Assembly (NCBI GenBank): GCA_002294005.1
Contig: DBEH01000055.1
Location: 1 to 31,127, forward strand
DNA length: 31,127 bases
Direction: 5' to 3'
Origin: Firmicutes bacterium UBA911
GTDB taxonomy: Bacteria; Bacillota; Desulfotomaculia; Desulfotomaculales; Desulforudaceae
Below the pieces are notes generated by a model. It was not told the origin of the DNA and ran no database searches. It saw only the letters and a program-made list of their open reading frames with translations. The position numbers and the translations under genes were made by a program. Below are positions 7,956-16,153 of this stretch, piece after piece. Numbering within the stretch: the first letter of the stretch is position 1; the number at the start of each line of letters is the position of its first letter.

Positions 7956-8690
7956 TCAGTTCCCGCGCGGGCCAAGCCCGGCGGCGGCCATTGTGCGGCG
8001 GACGTAGGCCAGTTGGAGCTGCAGGGGCAGGTCTTTGGGGCAGTTGTCCTCGCAGCCCATGAGGCCCATGCAGCCGAAGATCCCGTCCTGCGAACCAAGC
8101 ACCTCGAAGTACTGGGCTGCGCTCCGCTCGTCCCGCGGGTCCAACATGAAACGGGCCAGGCGGTTGACACCCGCGGCCCCGATAAAACCCGGCTGAATGT
8201 GAACCTTCGCACAAGCCGCAAGGCAGCAGCCGCACTCGATGCACCGTTCGGCCTCGTAAACCTTCAGCACCGTCTCATTGTCCATGCGCTCCTCCGGGGC
8301 GACCGGCTCAAAGGCCCGGGAGGTGTGCAGCCACGCTCCGGTTTTCAGGGCCACGTGCCGGAACCACTCCCCGGTATCCACGGACAGATCCCCGACGAGC
8401 CGGAAGACAGGCAGCGGGTACAGCGTGATCCGGTCGGGCAGCCGGCGGGTGAAAGTCTTGCAGGCCAACCGGGGCCGCCCGTTGATCAGCATGCCGCAGG
8501 AACCGCAGAGCGCCATCCGGCAGACAAAGTCGAACATCAGGGAGGGGTCCTGTTCTTCCCGGATCCTGGTGAGCGCCGCATAGATGTTCATTCCCGGCGT
8601 TTCGCGCAGGTGAAAGGCCTGCATCCGGGGCTCCGTTCCGGCTGTAAACGGATGGTAGCGGAAGATGTCGAAAGTCAGGCGGCGGTCCAT
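7956..8690 (-). CDS. frdB: Fumarate reductase/succinate dehydrogenase iron-sulfur subunit
   Basis: This subunit moves electrons between the flavoprotein and the membrane cytochrome b through three iron-sulfur clusters. It is 244 residues, a normal length. The [2Fe-2S] ligands appear in CRMALCGSCG and the Cys of PRLAC. The later clusters appear as CIECGCCLAAC (residues about 148-158) and GCMGLMGCEDNCPKDLP near the C-terminus. ATG 8690 follows AAGGAGG with ideal spacing. It lies 19 bp after the flavoprotein gene, completing a C-A-B operon read leftward. Confidence 0.95.
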   Translation of the reverse strand: MDRRLTFDIFRYHPFTAGTEPRMQAFHLRETPGMNIYAALTRIREEQDPSLMFDFVCRMALCGSCGMLINGRPRLACKTFTRRLPDRITLYPLPVFRLVGDLSVDTGEWFRHVALKTGAWLHTSRAFEPVAPEERMDNETVLKVYEAERCIECGCCLAACAKVHIQPGFIGAAGVNRLARFMLDPRDERSAAQYFEVLGSQDGIFGCMGLMGCEDNCPKDLPLQLQLAYVRRTMAAAGLGPRGN

Positions 8691-8709
8691 ACTTTTCCTC
8701 CTTGAACGG

Positions 8710-10497
8710 CTAGGCCGGGGCGGCGCGTTTTCCGGGGGGCAGTTCGGTGATCTGCACCGGTTCGTATTTGAGCACGGGCACCTCGGCCCCGGGCGGCCAG
8801 TAGGCCAGCGTGCGGCACAGCCAGTGGACATCGTCGCGGTTTGGGTGGTCTTCCCGGAAGTGACCGCCCCTGCTCTCGGTCCGGGCCAGCGCACTGCAGG
8901 CGATGCACAGGGCCAGGCGGACCATGCCCGGGAGCCGGAGGGCGGCGCCCAGCTCAGGAACGGCCCCGCGCCCGCCGGACGCCAGTCCCACCTTTTGCGC
9001 GCGCCGGTGCAATTCCGCGAGCGCGGCCACCGCCGTCTCCAACCCGGAACCGGTCCGGAATATACCTGCATGTTCCGTTAGGATTTGCCCCATTTGTTTC
9101 TGGAGGGCATAGACGTTTTCGCTGCCGTTTTGGCCCGCGACGAGGCGCCGGAGGCGGTCTTCCTGGGCCGCCAGGTGTTGGGCGACCAGGGTGCTCGTGT
9201 AGTGGAGAGCCTCTCCGAGGGCAAACTCGGCCACCTTTTTGCCGACGACCATGCCGGCCACGATGGTTTCGGCCAGGGAATTGCCGCCCAGGCGGTTGAA
9301 CCCGTGCAGATCCCAGCACGCCGCCTCGCCCACGGCGAAGAGCCCTTTTAAGCCGTAGGCCGCCCCGTCGATGTTCGTCCGCACCCCGCCCATGACGTAA
9401 TGCTGGACGGGGCGCACCGGAATCAGTTCCCGGGCGGGATCGATCCCGGCGAAGTCCCGGCAGAACGCCGCCAGGCTCTTAAGATGCCGTTCGATGTGGT
9501 CCGTACCCAGATGACGCACGTCCAGCCAAAGGTGCGGGCCGTGGGGGCCTTCCACTCCCAGGCCGGCACGGATGCGCTCCTCCATGCGGCGGGCCGTCAC
9601 GTCCCGGTACGGTTGCTTGTTGTTTTGCGGCTGGTAGTAAGGCATAAAGTAGTCCAGGTTGCGGTCCAGCAGGTAGCCGCCGCCCCCCTCGCTGACCGGG
9701 ATCCAGGCCGGCGGCAGCGTCTGGGGGTGAAACTGCACGGCCTCCATGTTGCCCAAACGGGCCAGCCCGGTGTTCAGCGCCAGGGAAAGGCCGGCACCCT
9801 CGTTGATCACGGAGTTGGTGGACAAGCCGTAGAGTCGCCCGCAGCCGCCGGTGGCGATGACGACGGCTTTGGCCAGGTAGGCCCGGACCTCCCCGGTGCG
9901 CAGGCAGCGGGCGACGGTGCCGAGGCATTTCTCGCCGTCATGGATGAGCGCGATTGCCTCCGTGCGGTCGTGAACGGTGATGCCCAAACTGAGCACCATC
10001 CCGTCCAGGGCGTACTGCAGGGCGTGCCCGGTGCCGTCGGCGGCGTAGCAGGTGCGCCATTTGGTGGCGCCGCCGAACTTTTTGGCGTCGATCAGCCCGG
10101 TGGCGGCTTCCGGCTCCTCAATCACGGCAAGGTCGGGCAGGCGGCGCTCACCGGCCGTAATGCGGCTCCAGGGCACACCCCAGCGCGCCGTTTGGCGCAC
10201 GGCCGCCGGGGCCGTGTTCACGAACAGGCGGACCACGTGCTGATCCGCGCCCCAGTCGGCCCCGATCACGGTGTCCGTGAAGTGGAGGTCCGGGCTGTCT
10301 CCGCGGCTCATGACCGAGTTCCCCAGGGCGGCCTGCAACCCCCCCTGCGCCGCCGTGCTGTGGGAGCGCCTGGGCGGCACCAGGCTCAAGATCACCACCT
10401 CCAGTCCCCGGGCGGCGGCTTCAATGGCCGTGCGTTCGCCCGCCAACCCGGCTCCCAGCACCAGGACGTCGGTGACGTGGGTGCGGCTCACACTCAC
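8710..10497 (-). CDS. frdA: Fumarate reductase/succinate dehydrogenase flavoprotein subunit
   Basis: This is the catalytic subunit that interconverts fumarate and succinate. It is 595 residues long. The N-terminal FAD-binding fold GAGLAGERTAIEAA is followed by HSTAAQGG, where His46 is the expected site of covalent FAD attachment. Further motifs are NKQPYRDVTARRMEERI (substrate and proton-path region), HYVMGGVRTN, and LFAVGEAAC...FNRLGGNSLAETIVAG. The likely start, GTG 10497, overlaps the cytochrome gene's stop by 4 bp (GTGA), implying translational coupling; a second GTG lies 6 bp further in. Direction of catalysis (fumarate reduction or succinate oxidation) cannot be decided from sequence. 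Confidence 0.96.
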   Translation of the reverse strand: MSVSRTHVTDVLVLGAGLAGERTAIEAAARGLEVVILSLVPPRRSHSTAAQGGLQAALGNSVMSRGDSPDLHFTDTVIGADWGADQHVVRLFVNTAPAAVRQTARWGVPWSRITAGERRLPDLAVIEEPEAATGLIDAKKFGGATKWRTCYAADGTGHALQYALDGMVLSLGITVHDRTEAIALIHDGEKCLGTVARCLRTGEVRAYLAKAVVIATGGCGRLYGLSTNSVINEGAGLSLALNTGLARLGNMEAVQFHPQTLPPAWIPVSEGGGGYLLDRNLDYFMPYYQPQNNKQPYRDVTARRMEERIRAGLGVEGPHGPHLWLDVRHLGTDHIERHLKSLAAFCRDFAGIDPARELIPVRPVQHYVMGGVRTNIDGAAYGLKGLFAVGEAACWDLHGFNRLGGNSLAETIVAGMVVGKKVAEFALGEALHYTSTLVAQHLAAQEDRLRRLVAGQNGSENVYALQKQMGQILTEHAGIFRTGSGLETAVAALAELHRRAQKVGLASGGRGAVPELGAALRLPGMVRLALCIACSALARTESRGGHFREDHPNRDDVHWLCRTLAYWPPGAEVPVLKYEPVQITELPPGKRAAPA

Positions 10498-11132
10498 CGG
10501 ACCCCCCCAAAATAGAAAAGCGCCCACAAGGCCGCCAGGTTCACGGACAGAATAAAGGCCGCGGCCGCGCCTATGGCGCGCGCCAGGGACCGGCGCCGGA
10601 ACCGGGCCCACTTCACCAACAGGCGGTAGAGGCCGGCGGCGGCGTGGTACTCCGCGACCAGCAACAGGATGAGGTAGAAGCTCAGGTAGCCCGTCTGGAC
10701 GCGCAGGGCGCTCTTCGCCGCCTGGAGGGGCCAGTCGGCTAGCACCACCCAGATATGGGCGGCGGCCAGCACCAGGATGACCAGCCCCGTGACTACCTGT
10801 AAAGCCCAGATGTAGGTATCCGTGTGCCGCATCTTTCCGGCAAGGCGCCACACCGTGCGCTGTGCCCGGTAGCCGGCCGGAACCCGGCGGGCCACGACGG
10901 CCACGTGGACCAGGCCGATCACCAGTCCCAGACCGATGCCCGCGTGAGAAAGGTAGTAATCTTCCAGGAACCGGGCCATGCCGTCGAAGGCGGCGGGGCC
11001 GAAAACGACGGTGGCCACCAGAAACGCGTGCGTCCACAGGAAGGCCACCAGCAAGACGCCGGTGACCAGCCCGGCGAGTTCCAGATACAAGTCGGTCCTG
11101 GGACTATGGCCCGGGATTTTTGCGTTTTTCAC
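10494..11132 (-). CDS. frdC: Fumarate reductase/succinate dehydrogenase cytochrome b subunit
   Basis: This membrane anchor binds heme b and exchanges electrons with (mena)quinone. The 212-residue product has five predicted helices. Likely heme-ligand histidines occur in LWTHAF, LSHAGIG, GLVHVAVVA, MRHTDTY and AAAHIWVVL, as in the diheme Wolinella/Bacillus type. I chose GTG 11132 because GGAGGTGA lies 8 nt upstream; an in-frame GTG at 11144 overlaps that ribosome site. It is the first gene of the C-A-B operon. A cluster of palindromic repeats sits just upstream. Confidence 0.88.
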   Translation of the reverse strand: MKNAKIPGHSPRTDLYLELAGLVTGVLLVAFLWTHAFLVATVVFGPAAFDGMARFLEDYYLSHAGIGLGLVIGLVHVAVVARRVPAGYRAQRTVWRLAGKMRHTDTYIWALQVVTGLVILVLAAAHIWVVLADWPLQAAKSALRVQTGYLSFYLILLLVAEYHAAAGLYRLLVKWARFRRRSLARAIGAAAAFILSVNLAALWALFYFGGVR

Positions 11133-11162
11133 CCTTGCGGTCACCTCCGGCCACCGGATGGG

Positions 11163-11282
11163 CAGGGGGACAGTCTCCCTGCCCTGGTGTCCCCCTTTGG
11201 TCTTAGGGGAGAAGGGGGGTACTGTCCCCCTTGGGCCTTAGGGGGACTGTACCCCTAGGGTACCCTGCCCCCCCTGGGGTAC
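11163..11282. repeat. GGGGACAG-family repeat cluster, copy 2
   Basis: This G/C-run-rich block lies between the broken fumB and frdC (both minus strand). It includes AGGGGGACAGTCTCCCT, several versions of CCCCCTTTGG or CCCCCTTGGGCC, GGGTACTGTCCCCC and GGGGGACTGTACCCC, so both direct and inverted copies of the same motif are present. A series of hairpins can form. It may separate the fumarase and fumarate reductase transcripts. Confidence 0.6.
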
Positions 11283-11320
11283 CCGCTTTAGCCGGCCGGC
11301 GGGTCGGCGCGCCGGGTTTC

Positions 11321-11741
11321 TCAAGTAGCCTGGTTGAGCGCGTAGGCTCGCCGGCCCTCCAGGTGCAGGTCTCCACCGTGAATGTCGTTGATCACCACCA
11401 CCGGAAAATCGGCCACGGCATACTCGTAGACGGCCTCCGCGCCCAACCCGGGGAAGGCCGCCAGGCGTACGCTTGTTACGTGTCGGCTGAGCAGGGCGGC
11501 CGCGCCGCAGACGGCGCCGAAATAGGCGGCCCGGAGGCGGGGGCGTGGCCACGGCGTAGTAGATAACCTGGTTCGCCAGGCTGAAGGGCGGCCGTTCTCC
11601 CTGACCGATGCGCTGCATCAGTTTCTTGTGGGCGGCATCGCCCACCGTGTACAGCTTGCCGCTTGGCAAGACCCGGTCACCGGCACGCAGGCCGTCGACC
11701 GCCTCGTCGGTTAGAGGCATGTTGATCTGTTTTATGTACAC
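11321..11741 (-). pseudogene. fumB: Fumarase beta subunit, broken by internal deletion and frameshift
   Basis: Class I two-subunit fumarases need this beta subunit to hydrate fumarate. The N-terminal part is normal: GTG 11741 behind GGAGGG, then INMPLTDEAVDGLRAGDRV, YTVGDAAHKKLM and NQVIYY. Near 11540-11560 the reading frame fails, and the family's C-terminus appears in another frame: AAYFGAVCGAAALL, then DFPVVVINDIHGGDL, ending at TGA 11323-11321. The total is about 140 codons against roughly 185 in the family. Missing is the central segment with the usual GPTTSGRMD and GKG motifs, about 45-50 residues. The product cannot be functional as read. A genuine deletion or a GC-rich assembly collapse would both explain it. 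Confidence 0.8.
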
Positions 11742-11896
11742 TTGCCGCCCTCCAATCCGGGGAGAATGTTGCAAAACCAGAAACCGAACAAGAAACCCAG
11801 TAGGGGGCACTTTGACAGCCAACGTTCCAAAACCCTGCTCCGAAAATACAGATCGGCGCGCGTGCGGTATGGTTGTCTAAAGAAAAAAGACAATCT

Positions 11897-11949
11897 CAAG
11901 GGGACAGTCCCCCTAGGGACCAAAGGGGACGGTTCCCTTTGGTCCCTAG
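11897..11949. repeat. GGGGACAG-family palindromic repeat, copy 3, at the 3' end of fumA
   Basis: It contains GGGGACAGTCCCC, then a perfect 15-bp stem: CTAGGGACCAAAGGG (11913-11927) pairs with CCCTTTGGTCCCTAG (11935-11949) around a 7-nt loop. The stop codon of fumA (complement of 11946-11948) lies in the stem. The element separates fumA from fumB by 204 bp. Confidence 0.75.
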
Positions 11950-12788
11950 ATCTCTATGGTCTTGTAACGTGCGGCGCAGCACAGCAGATTGACCGCCACC
12001 GGCAGAGACGACATATGAGCCGGAAAGACTTCGATGTGTACGGCCAGCGCGGTAATCCGGCCCCCGCGGCCCATCGGGCCGATACCCAGCCTATTGACGG
12101 CGTCCAGCAGCTCTTCTTCCAGGTGCGCCAGAATCTCCGCCCGGTTTTTTTGTCCCACGGGGCGGAACAAGGCTTCCTTGGCCAGCAGCGCCGCCTTCTC
12201 CAGGGTGCCGCCCATGCCGACTCCAACGATTATCGGGGGGCACGGATTAGGGCCGGCCTGATCGACCGTATCCATTACGAATCTCTTGATTCCCTCCCAC
12301 CCGTCGGCCGGATTGAGCATGAGGGCGGTGCTCATGTTTTCGCTCCCGGCGCTCTTGGGCATGAGCGAAATCCTGATTCTTTCCCCGTCCACAATCCGGC
12401 AGTGAATTACGGCCGGTGTGTTGTCCTTGGTGTTGGTCCGCTCGAGGGGGTCGTTGACCACCGACTTGCGCAGGTAGCCGCGCTGGTATGCCTGCCGCAC
12501 TCCCTGGTCGATCGCGGCGTAGAGGCCGCCTCCCGTAACGTGCACATCCTGTCCCAGTTCGACCAGCACGAGCACGATGCCCGTATCCTGGCAGATGGGC
12601 AACCTATTTTCCGCGGCCAGGGCGGCATTGGCCAGGATTTGGGCGAGCACGTCCTTCCCAAGGGGTGAAACCTCCTCCATCAACGCCTTTTGAAAGGCGG
12701 AGTGCACACTCGGTTCGAGAATGAAATTGGCCTCCTCGCAGAGTCCGGCCACCACCTCGGTGACCTTTACCGCGTCGATGGTGCGCAA
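11946..12788 (-). CDS. fumA: Fumarase alpha subunit (class I, two-subunit type)
   Basis: This is the [4Fe-4S]-binding subunit of fumarate hydratase, interconverting fumarate and malate. It is 280 residues, normal for the alpha subunit. Cluster-ligand motifs are seen: RLPICQDTGIV, PNPCPPIIVGVGMGG and NLLCCAARYKTIE at the C-terminus; LGIGPMGRGG is also typical. The start is TTG 12788, with GGGAGG 8 nt upstream; frame upstream of it is non-conserved. The beta subunit gene downstream is broken, so this subunit may be without a partner unless another beta gene exists. The last codons lie in a palindromic repeat. Confidence 0.93.
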   Translation of the reverse strand: MRTIDAVKVTEVVAGLCEEANFILEPSVHSAFQKALMEEVSPLGKDVLAQILANAALAAENRLPICQDTGIVLVLVELGQDVHVTGGGLYAAIDQGVRQAYQRGYLRKSVVNDPLERTNTKDNTPAVIHCRIVDGERIRISLMPKSAGSENMSTALMLNPADGWEGIKRFVMDTVDQAGPNPCPPIIVGVGMGGTLEKAALLAKEALFRPVGQKNRAEILAHLEEELLDAVNRLGIGPMGRGGRITALAVHIEVFPAHMSSLPVAVNLLCCAARYKTIEI

Positions 12789-12868
12789 AAGAAAAGACCT
12801 CCCGCAATGTGCGTGATGCACAATCCTAGTCTTTTCTACGGGGGCGAGACATTATGCACCGATCTTAT

Positions 12869-15541
12869 TTACTTGGTTCCGTAGTCCTTTTGCACCAGAC
12901 CTTCGACGAGCACCCGGGCCTGCGCCGCGGCCAGGCGGGCGATCGGCACCCGGTAGGGGGAACAACTGACGTAGTCCATACCGACCTGGTGGCAGAACTC
13001 GATGGAGCGGGGTTCTCCCCCGTGCTCGCCGCAGATCCCCACTAGGAGGTCCGGACGGGTGGAACGCCCGCGTTCAATGCCTATGGCGATCAGCCGGCCC
13101 ACGCCCTTGCGGTCCAGGACGGCGAACGGGTTGTCGGGCAAAAGTTTCAATTCCAGGTAGCGGTGCAGGAACTTGCCCTCGGCGTCGTCCCGGGAGAAAC
13201 CGAGAGTGGTCTGGGTGAGGTCGTTGGTGCCGAAGGAGAAAAACTCGGCCTCCCGTGCGATTTCGTCGGCCAGGAGGGCCGCCCGGGGCAGCTCGATCAT
13301 CGTGCCCACGCTGTATTCGAAATCGACCCCCGTTTCCGCCTGCACCTCGGCCGCCGCCTGGTTCACCTGCTGTTTCAGGAACACGAATTCACCCAGGTCG
13401 ATGACCAGGGGGATCTCCACCTCGGGAATCGGGTTGTACCCTTCCCGGAGCAGGTCGGTGGCGGCCAGGAAGACGGCGCGGGCCTGCATGGCGTAGACCT
13501 CGGGGTAGGTGATGCCCAGCCGGCAGCCCCGGTGCCCCAGCATCGGGTTCGACTCCGCGAGAGCGCGGACCTTGCGCAGGAGTTCCTCTTTCTTGCGCCG
13601 CTCGGGGGTGTCGCCCACCGTGAACTGCAGCCGGGTGATGTCCACGTGCAGTTCTTCGAGGTCGGGCAAAAATTCGTGCAGCGGGGGGTCCAGGAGCCGG
13701 ATGCAGACCGGCAGGCCGTCCATGGCCTTCAGGATGCCGTAAAAGTCTTCCCGTTGCATTGGCAGGAGCTTTTCCAGAGCCTCGCGCCGGGTGTCCGCGT
13801 CGTCGGCCAGGATCATCTGTTGCATAATGGGCAGCCGGTCGGCGCCCATGAACATGTGCTCGGTGCGGCAGAGCCCGATGCCCAAAGCCCCGAACTCGCG
13901 GGCCTTGGCGGCGTCCACCGGGGTGTCCGCGTTGCCGCGGACCGCCAGGGTCCGGATTTCGTCCGCCCACTCCAGCAGCCTTTGGAACTCCGGAGACAGT
14001 TCCGGGTCGAGCATCGGCGCCTCGCCGAGGATCACGCGGCCGGTGCCGCCGTCGATGGAAATCAGGTCACCCTCCCGGACGGTGATGCCGTTCACGTTGA
14101 ATACCGGTTCCCGGCCCTCGATGCGGATGGCCTCGCAGCCGCACACACAGGGCTTGCCCATTCCGCGGGCGACCACCGCGGCGTGGCTGGTCATGCCGCC
14201 CCGGGAAGTCAGGATCCCCTGGGCGGCTACGATGCCGTGGATGTCGTCCGGGGTGGTCTCGTTCCGGACCAGGATCACCTTTTCCCCTTCCTGGGCCATG
14301 CGTTCGGCCGTGTCGGCGTCGAACACCGCTTTCCCGGCGGCCGAGCCGGGTGAGGCCGGGAGGCCGGTGGCGATCACGTCCAGTTTCGCCTGCGGGTCGA
14401 TGTGCCGGTGGAGCAGGTGGTCGAGCTGTTCGGGCTCGATGCGGACCACCGCCTCCTCCCGGGAGATGAGCCCCTCCTCGACCATGTCCACGGCGGTGCG
14501 GATGGCGGCCTGCACGGTCCGCTTGCCGTTCCGGGTCTGGAGGATATAGAGCCGTCCCCGCTCGATGGTGAATTCGATGTCCTGCATGTTTCGGTAGTGC
14601 CGGTCCAGAAGCTCGCAAATGTCCCGGAACCGCGCGTACACCTCCGGCAGGTCGGCGGCCAGGTCCTCGATCGACTTGGGGGTGCGGATGCCGCCCACCA
14701 CGTCCTCGCCCTGGGCGTTGGTGAGGTACTCGCCGTAGATCTCGCGCGCACCGGTGGAGGGGTTGCGGGTGAAGGCCACGCCCGAGCCGGAGTCCTCGCC
14801 CATGTTTCCAAACACCATGGTCTGGATGTTCACCGCCGTGCCCAGATCGTCCGGAATCCGGTGGATCTTGCGGTACACGATCGCCCGGTCGTTGTACCAG
14901 GAATCGAACACGGCCCGGACGGACATGGTGAGTTGCTCCAGGTGGTCCTGGGGGAAGGGCCGGCGGGCTTCGGTCTCGATCAGGCCCTTGTAGCGGGCGA
15001 TGACGTCCCGCCAGTTGGCGGCCGCCAGCTCGTGGTCGTGCCGGACCCCGCGCCGGTCCTTCTGGGCCTGGAGGATGCTCTCGAACTGGTAGTGCTCGAC
15101 GTGCATGACCACGTCGCCGAACATATTGATGAAACGCCGGTAGCAGTCCAGGGCGAACCGCTCGTCGCCGGTGGATCGGGCCAGCCCCTCCACGGTGCGG
15201 TCGTTGAGGCCCAGGTTCAGGACGGTGTCCATCATGCCCGGCATGGAAACCGGGGCGCCGGACCGGACCGAAACCAGCAGGGGGTTTTCCTCGTCCCCCA
15301 GGACCCGGCCCAAGTTTCTCTCCAGCAACCGGACGTGCTCCCGGATCTCGTCCATCAGGCCGTCCGGCAACCGGCGCCCCTGCCGGTAAAACTCCTTGCA
15401 GGCCTCCGTCGTGACGATGAACCCCGGGGGCACCGGGAGGCCGATGTTGGTCATTTCGGCCAGGTTGGCGCCCTTCCCGCCCAACAGGTTCTTCATCCCG
15501 GCGTTGCCTTCGTCAAAGCGGTAGACATACTTCGTCGGCAT
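12869..15541 (-). CDS. ppdK: Pyruvate, phosphate dikinase
   Basis: The enzyme interconverts pyruvate + ATP + Pi with PEP + AMP + PPi and works in the cytoplasm, in gluconeogenesis or in PPi-linked glycolysis. At 890 residues it is full length. The N-terminal nucleotide-binding domain shows LLGGKGANLAEMT and GNMGEDSGSGVAFTRNPSTG. The phosphohistidine domain shows GGMTSHAAVVARGMGKPC (His near residue 455). The C-terminal PEP/pyruvate domain shows GLCRTEHMF, LGHRGCRLGI, FGTNDLTQTT and GICGEHGG. ATG 15541 follows GGGGGAAG. The adjacent PPDK regulatory kinase gene found in some Firmicutes is not present. It is probably transcribed separately from fumA. Confidence 0.97.
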   Translation of the reverse strand: MPTKYVYRFDEGNAGMKNLLGGKGANLAEMTNIGLPVPPGFIVTTEACKEFYRQGRRLPDGLMDEIREHVRLLERNLGRVLGDEENPLLVSVRSGAPVSMPGMMDTVLNLGLNDRTVEGLARSTGDERFALDCYRRFINMFGDVVMHVEHYQFESILQAQKDRRGVRHDHELAAANWRDVIARYKGLIETEARRPFPQDHLEQLTMSVRAVFDSWYNDRAIVYRKIHRIPDDLGTAVNIQTMVFGNMGEDSGSGVAFTRNPSTGAREIYGEYLTNAQGEDVVGGIRTPKSIEDLAADLPEVYARFRDICELLDRHYRNMQDIEFTIERGRLYILQTRNGKRTVQAAIRTAVDMVEEGLISREEAVVRIEPEQLDHLLHRHIDPQAKLDVIATGLPASPGSAAGKAVFDADTAERMAQEGEKVILVRNETTPDDIHGIVAAQGILTSRGGMTSHAAVVARGMGKPCVCGCEAIRIEGREPVFNVNGITVREGDLISIDGGTGRVILGEAPMLDPELSPEFQRLLEWADEIRTLAVRGNADTPVDAAKAREFGALGIGLCRTEHMFMGADRLPIMQQMILADDADTRREALEKLLPMQREDFYGILKAMDGLPVCIRLLDPPLHEFLPDLEELHVDITRLQFTVGDTPERRKKEELLRKVRALAESNPMLGHRGCRLGITYPEVYAMQARAVFLAATDLLREGYNPIPEVEIPLVIDLGEFVFLKQQVNQAAAEVQAETGVDFEYSVGTMIELPRAALLADEIAREAEFFSFGTNDLTQTTLGFSRDDAEGKFLHRYLELKLLPDNPFAVLDRKGVGRLIAIGIERGRSTRPDLLVGICGEHGGEPRSIEFCHQVGMDYVSCSPYRVPIARLAAAQARVLVEGLVQKDYGTK

Positions 15542-15752
15542 TGTACTTCCCCCCGATTCAGACTGGCGAACACGTCGCCCGTTACGGCCCGTTTTTCCTT
15601 GAGTGACCGAAAACGGTCCCCGGAGACGAACCGTTTCATCAAGCTGGTTTTCTGCAAAAGGATGGAGATTCCTGCCCGTTAAAGCTGCGGGAGCGAAATA
15701 TACGGGAGTACAAGGTTAATGGACATAGAGCGTCTTTTGGTTTTCTACGGGC

Positions 15753-15801
15753 GTGGGAAGGCCGGAGGGACCCTGGTTACGGGTCCCTCCGGCCTTCCCA
15801 C
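15753..15801. repeat. Perfect 21-bp inverted repeat
   Basis: Arms 15753-15773 and 15781-15801 are perfectly complementary around the 7-nt loop TGGTTAC. The left arm begins GTGGGAAGGCCGGAGGGACC. No T-run follows on either side. Both flanking genes point away, so it is not their 3' terminator; it could be a leader hairpin, a regulator site or a small mobile repeat. Confidence 0.75.
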
Positions 15802-15931
15802 TGTCCGGCCCGGATGTTTATCCGGGTGGTCGGGGGCCATCCACCGGACGCCCCCGTTCGACCTAGTATAGAAGATTGTCCGCCGACCGCTTTTCCCCGG
15901 CTTTCACCTCCCGGCTCCCGAGACTCGTGTC

Positions 15932-15964
15932 GTATCTTAGTAGATACTTACGGCCCCGCGGGGC
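15932..15964. promoter_or_regulatory. Two adjacent palindromes, candidate operator
   Basis: GTATCT-TAGT-AGATAC (15932-15947) is a perfect 6-4-6 inverted repeat. GCCCCGCGGGGC (15953-15964) is a perfect 12-bp palindrome 5 bp later. They lie about 190-220 bp upstream of nuoE. The binding factor is unknown. Confidence 0.35.
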
Positions 15965-16006
15965 ACAATATTTCTGAAATCGGCGTGGAAGTTTCACCCT
16001 CGGTTG

Positions 16007-16051
16007 GGATTGAGGCAGGCCGTGAAGCAAAGCCACGCGGTGGCTCAATCC
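16007..16051 (+). other. Foldable leader segment upstream of nuoE
   Basis: GGATTGAG (16007-16014) pairs with CTCAATCC (16044-16051), enclosing GGCCGTGAAGCAAAGCCACG and GGTGG, which offer alternative inner pairings (AGCCAC with GTGGCT). A small hairpin, CCCCGATACGGGG, follows. It could be a structured 5' leader RNA. It does not match a riboswitch consensus I can recall with confidence. Confidence 0.3.
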
Positions 16052-16153
16052 GCCGCCCCGATACGGGGTCGTCAAGCCCTGACCCCCAACCCGCCCTGCC
16101 GCCCGCCTCGCCGGTTTGCATTGCGGGAACCGCGGCGGGAAAGGCTAGGATTC

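Larger units (their letters stand above)
15542..16153. other. Divergent intergenic region with several palindromes between ppdK and nuoE
   Basis: This 612-bp region has no convincing coding frame. It holds a perfect 21-bp inverted repeat (15753-15801), two short perfect palindromes (15932-15947, 15953-15964) and a foldable segment in front of nuoE (16007-16051). It must contain promoters for both flanking genes, but I could not assign clear -35/-10 pairs. Confidence 0.6.

Noticed and set aside
12806..12822. TGTGCATCACGCACA as a Rex/CRP-like operator upstream of fumA
   Set aside because: Only a 5-bp inverted repeat; the match to either consensus is poor.
14402..15682. Long plus-strand open frame across ppdK
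   Set aside because: It is a shadow of the PPDK gene, whose motifs are complete on the minus strand.
16007..16051. c-di-GMP (GEMM) riboswitch ahead of nuoE
   Set aside because: GAAGCAAAGCC recalls the GEMM CGCAAAGC element, but the GNRA-capped helix and tetraloop receptor were not found.
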